Source: Chryseobacterium gleum (GTDB taxonomy: Bacteria > Bacteroidota > Bacteroidia > Flavobacteriales_D > Crocinitomicaceae). From it: 6,131 bases of DNA. Made by a program: the position numbers and the translations under genes. Under the pieces are notes generated by a model. That model was not told where the DNA came from and did no database searches. It saw only the letters and a program-made list of their open reading frames with translations. This document shows positions 5,247-6,131 of this stretch, one piece after another. Where the stretch lies: assembly GCA_945877005.1 (NCBI GenBank), contig CAMCQL010000122.1, forward strand, positions 1 to 6,131, given 5' to 3'. Numbering within the stretch: position 1 is the first letter of the stretch; each line of letters starts with the position of its first letter.

Positions 5247-6131
5247 ACTTCTTTCCATAGAAGACTTCCATCACCATAGCTGAGAAATCTGAAATTATTT
5301 TCTAAAGCGTATTCGTAAACTTTTCTCCAATTTTCCCCAATAAGCGCTGCAATTAGTAACAAAAGTGTGCTTTCAGGTTGATGAAAGTTTGTAATAATTC
5401 CATCAATTACTTTGTATGTGTAGCCTGGAACGATAATGATTTGTGTTCTTGAAGAAAATTGACTCAATCCTCTTTTTTCCATCCATTGTAATACCGCATT
5501 CAATGCTTCTTGAGTTGAACACTCCAATGTTTTATCGTAAGGTATCCATTGTGAAACCATCAAATCAGTACTATTTAGGTCAGGATTATAAAAGAGTTGG
5601 TTTCCTATCCAATAAAGACTTTCAAGAGTGCGTGTAGAGGTTGTTCCAACTGCAATTATTTTAACAGAATTTTTTGCGTCAATTAACTGTTGAACAGTCT
5701 CTTTTGAAATTTCAAAATACTCACCATGCATTGAATGTCCTCCGATTTCAGTGCTTGTGACAGGCTTAAATGTTCCTGCTCCCACATGAAGCGTTAAATA
5801 GGCTTGATCGATTCTTTTTTTAGTAAGGCTCTCCAATACTTCATTTGTAAAATGTAGTCCTGCAGTAGGTGCTGCTACAGATCCCAATTCTTCAGCAAAA
5901 ACTGTTTGATAACGTTCAGCATCTTCGATTGAAACCTCTCTTTTTATATATGGTGGCAGAGGAATTTTTCCGAATGCATGCAATAAATCAGCAAAAACTA
6001 CATCTACTGAATCCCAACTTAATAACACATGATAATAATCTGATTGCATTGTTTTATTCGATGCTGTCAAAGTAATAGCTTGACCATTAACTAAAAAATT
6101 ATGCGTCAATGTTTCTGTTTTCCAACGTTTT
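5234..6131 (-). CDS. queA: S-adenosylmethionine:tRNA ribosyltransferase-isomerase QueA, C-terminal part (5' end outside window)
   Basis: The minus strand is open from the right edge of the window to the TAA at 5234-5236, giving 298 visible residues beginning KRWKTETL. An in-frame TTG at 6107-6109 is not a real start, because the QueA-like reading continues upstream of it. QueA moves the ribosyl group of SAM onto 7-aminomethyl-7-deazaguanine in tRNA anticodons to make epoxyqueuosine, the next-to-last step of queuosine synthesis, in the cytoplasm. Family motifs in order: GKIPLPPYI (54-62), SVAAPTAGLHF (84-94), LTLHVGAGTFKPV (112-124), HSMHGEYFEI (132-141), VGTTSTRTLES (161-171), TNFHQPESTLLLL (247-259) and FLSYGDGSLL (282-291). 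All look intact. Roughly the first 50-110 residues, with the N-terminal conserved part, are missing from the window. No other queuosine gene is present. The gene faces the operon ending at 5229, four bases away. Confidence 0.95.
   Translation of the reverse strand, partial: KRWKTETLTHNFLVNGQAITLTASNKTMQSDYYHVLLSWDSVDVVFADLLHAFGKIPLPPYIKREVSIEDAERYQTVFAEELGSVAAPTAGLHFTNEVLESLTKKRIDQAYLTLHVGAGTFKPVTSTEIGGHSMHGEYFEISKETVQQLIDAKNSVKIIAVGTTSTRTLESLYWIGNQLFYNPDLNSTDLMVSQWIPYDKTLECSTQEALNAVLQWMEKRGLSQFSSRTQIIIVPGYTYKVIDGIITNFHQPESTLLLLIAALIGENWRKVYEYALENNFRFLSYGDGSLLWKEVLIN

Noticed and set aside
5443..5637. Plus-strand 64-codon open frame
   Set aside because: It is antisense to the well-supported queA and has no family features.
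5869..6075. Plus-strand 68-codon open frame
   Set aside because: It is also antisense to queA motifs such as SVAAPTAGLHF, so it is a shadow.
1..6131. CRISPR array, tRNA, rRNA, transposase or insertion-sequence ends
   Set aside because: I looked for regularly spaced repeats, cloverleaf-type arms and transposase motifs and saw none.

Overview
The window looks like chromosomal DNA from an AT-rich member of the Bacteroidota, most likely the order Flavobacteriales. The evidence is a partial primary sigma factor of the short Bacteroidota RpoD type that starts MRQLKI, a QueA with the Bacteroidota-style C-terminus, a general lack of Shine-Dalgarno sequences, A-rich TAAAA sequences just before several start codons, and a Bacteroidota-type promoter (TTTG, 22 bases, TATTTTTG) before the gene at 2713. 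No particular genus can be named from this.

Layout. Bases 1-505 (minus) hold the N-terminal 168 residues of RpoD. Bases 654-2395 form an accessory-looking stretch. It has two small signal-peptide proteins on the minus strand (654-1232, unrecognised; 1802-2395, a probable divergent CAP/SCP-like protein). Between them, on the plus strand, lies a start-less open C-terminal gene fragment (1538-1774). The fragment and the CAP-like gene converge on a strong bidirectional hairpin terminator (1778-1799). Bases 2713-3453 (plus) encode a DUF481-like outer-membrane barrel with a recognisable promoter and a palindrome in its leader. Bases 3540-5229 (plus) are a tight three-gene operon: low-molecular-weight protein-tyrosine phosphatase, a short RsmI-like tetrapyrrole-methylase-family methyltransferase, and a small outer-membrane beta-barrel protein, with gaps of 3 and 4 bases. 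Bases 5234-6131 (minus) are the C-terminal 298 residues of QueA (queuosine synthesis). QueA runs head-on into the operon, and the two stop codons lie between the arms of, or within, a perfect 11-bp inverted repeat.

How the genes fit together. The core genes (rpoD, LMW-PTP/RsmI-like pair, queA) are ordinary housekeeping functions in transcription, phosphotyrosine or arsenate-type chemistry, and RNA modification. The interesting part is 654-2713. The two unrelated signal-peptide genes share a similar upstream region at exactly the same distance from their start codons, and the intergenic space carries a decayed gene end. This suggests a region that has been rearranged or that gains and loses secreted-protein genes under a common control sequence. 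I found no CRISPR array, tRNA, rRNA, transposase or clear insertion sequence, and no convincing new multi-gene system.
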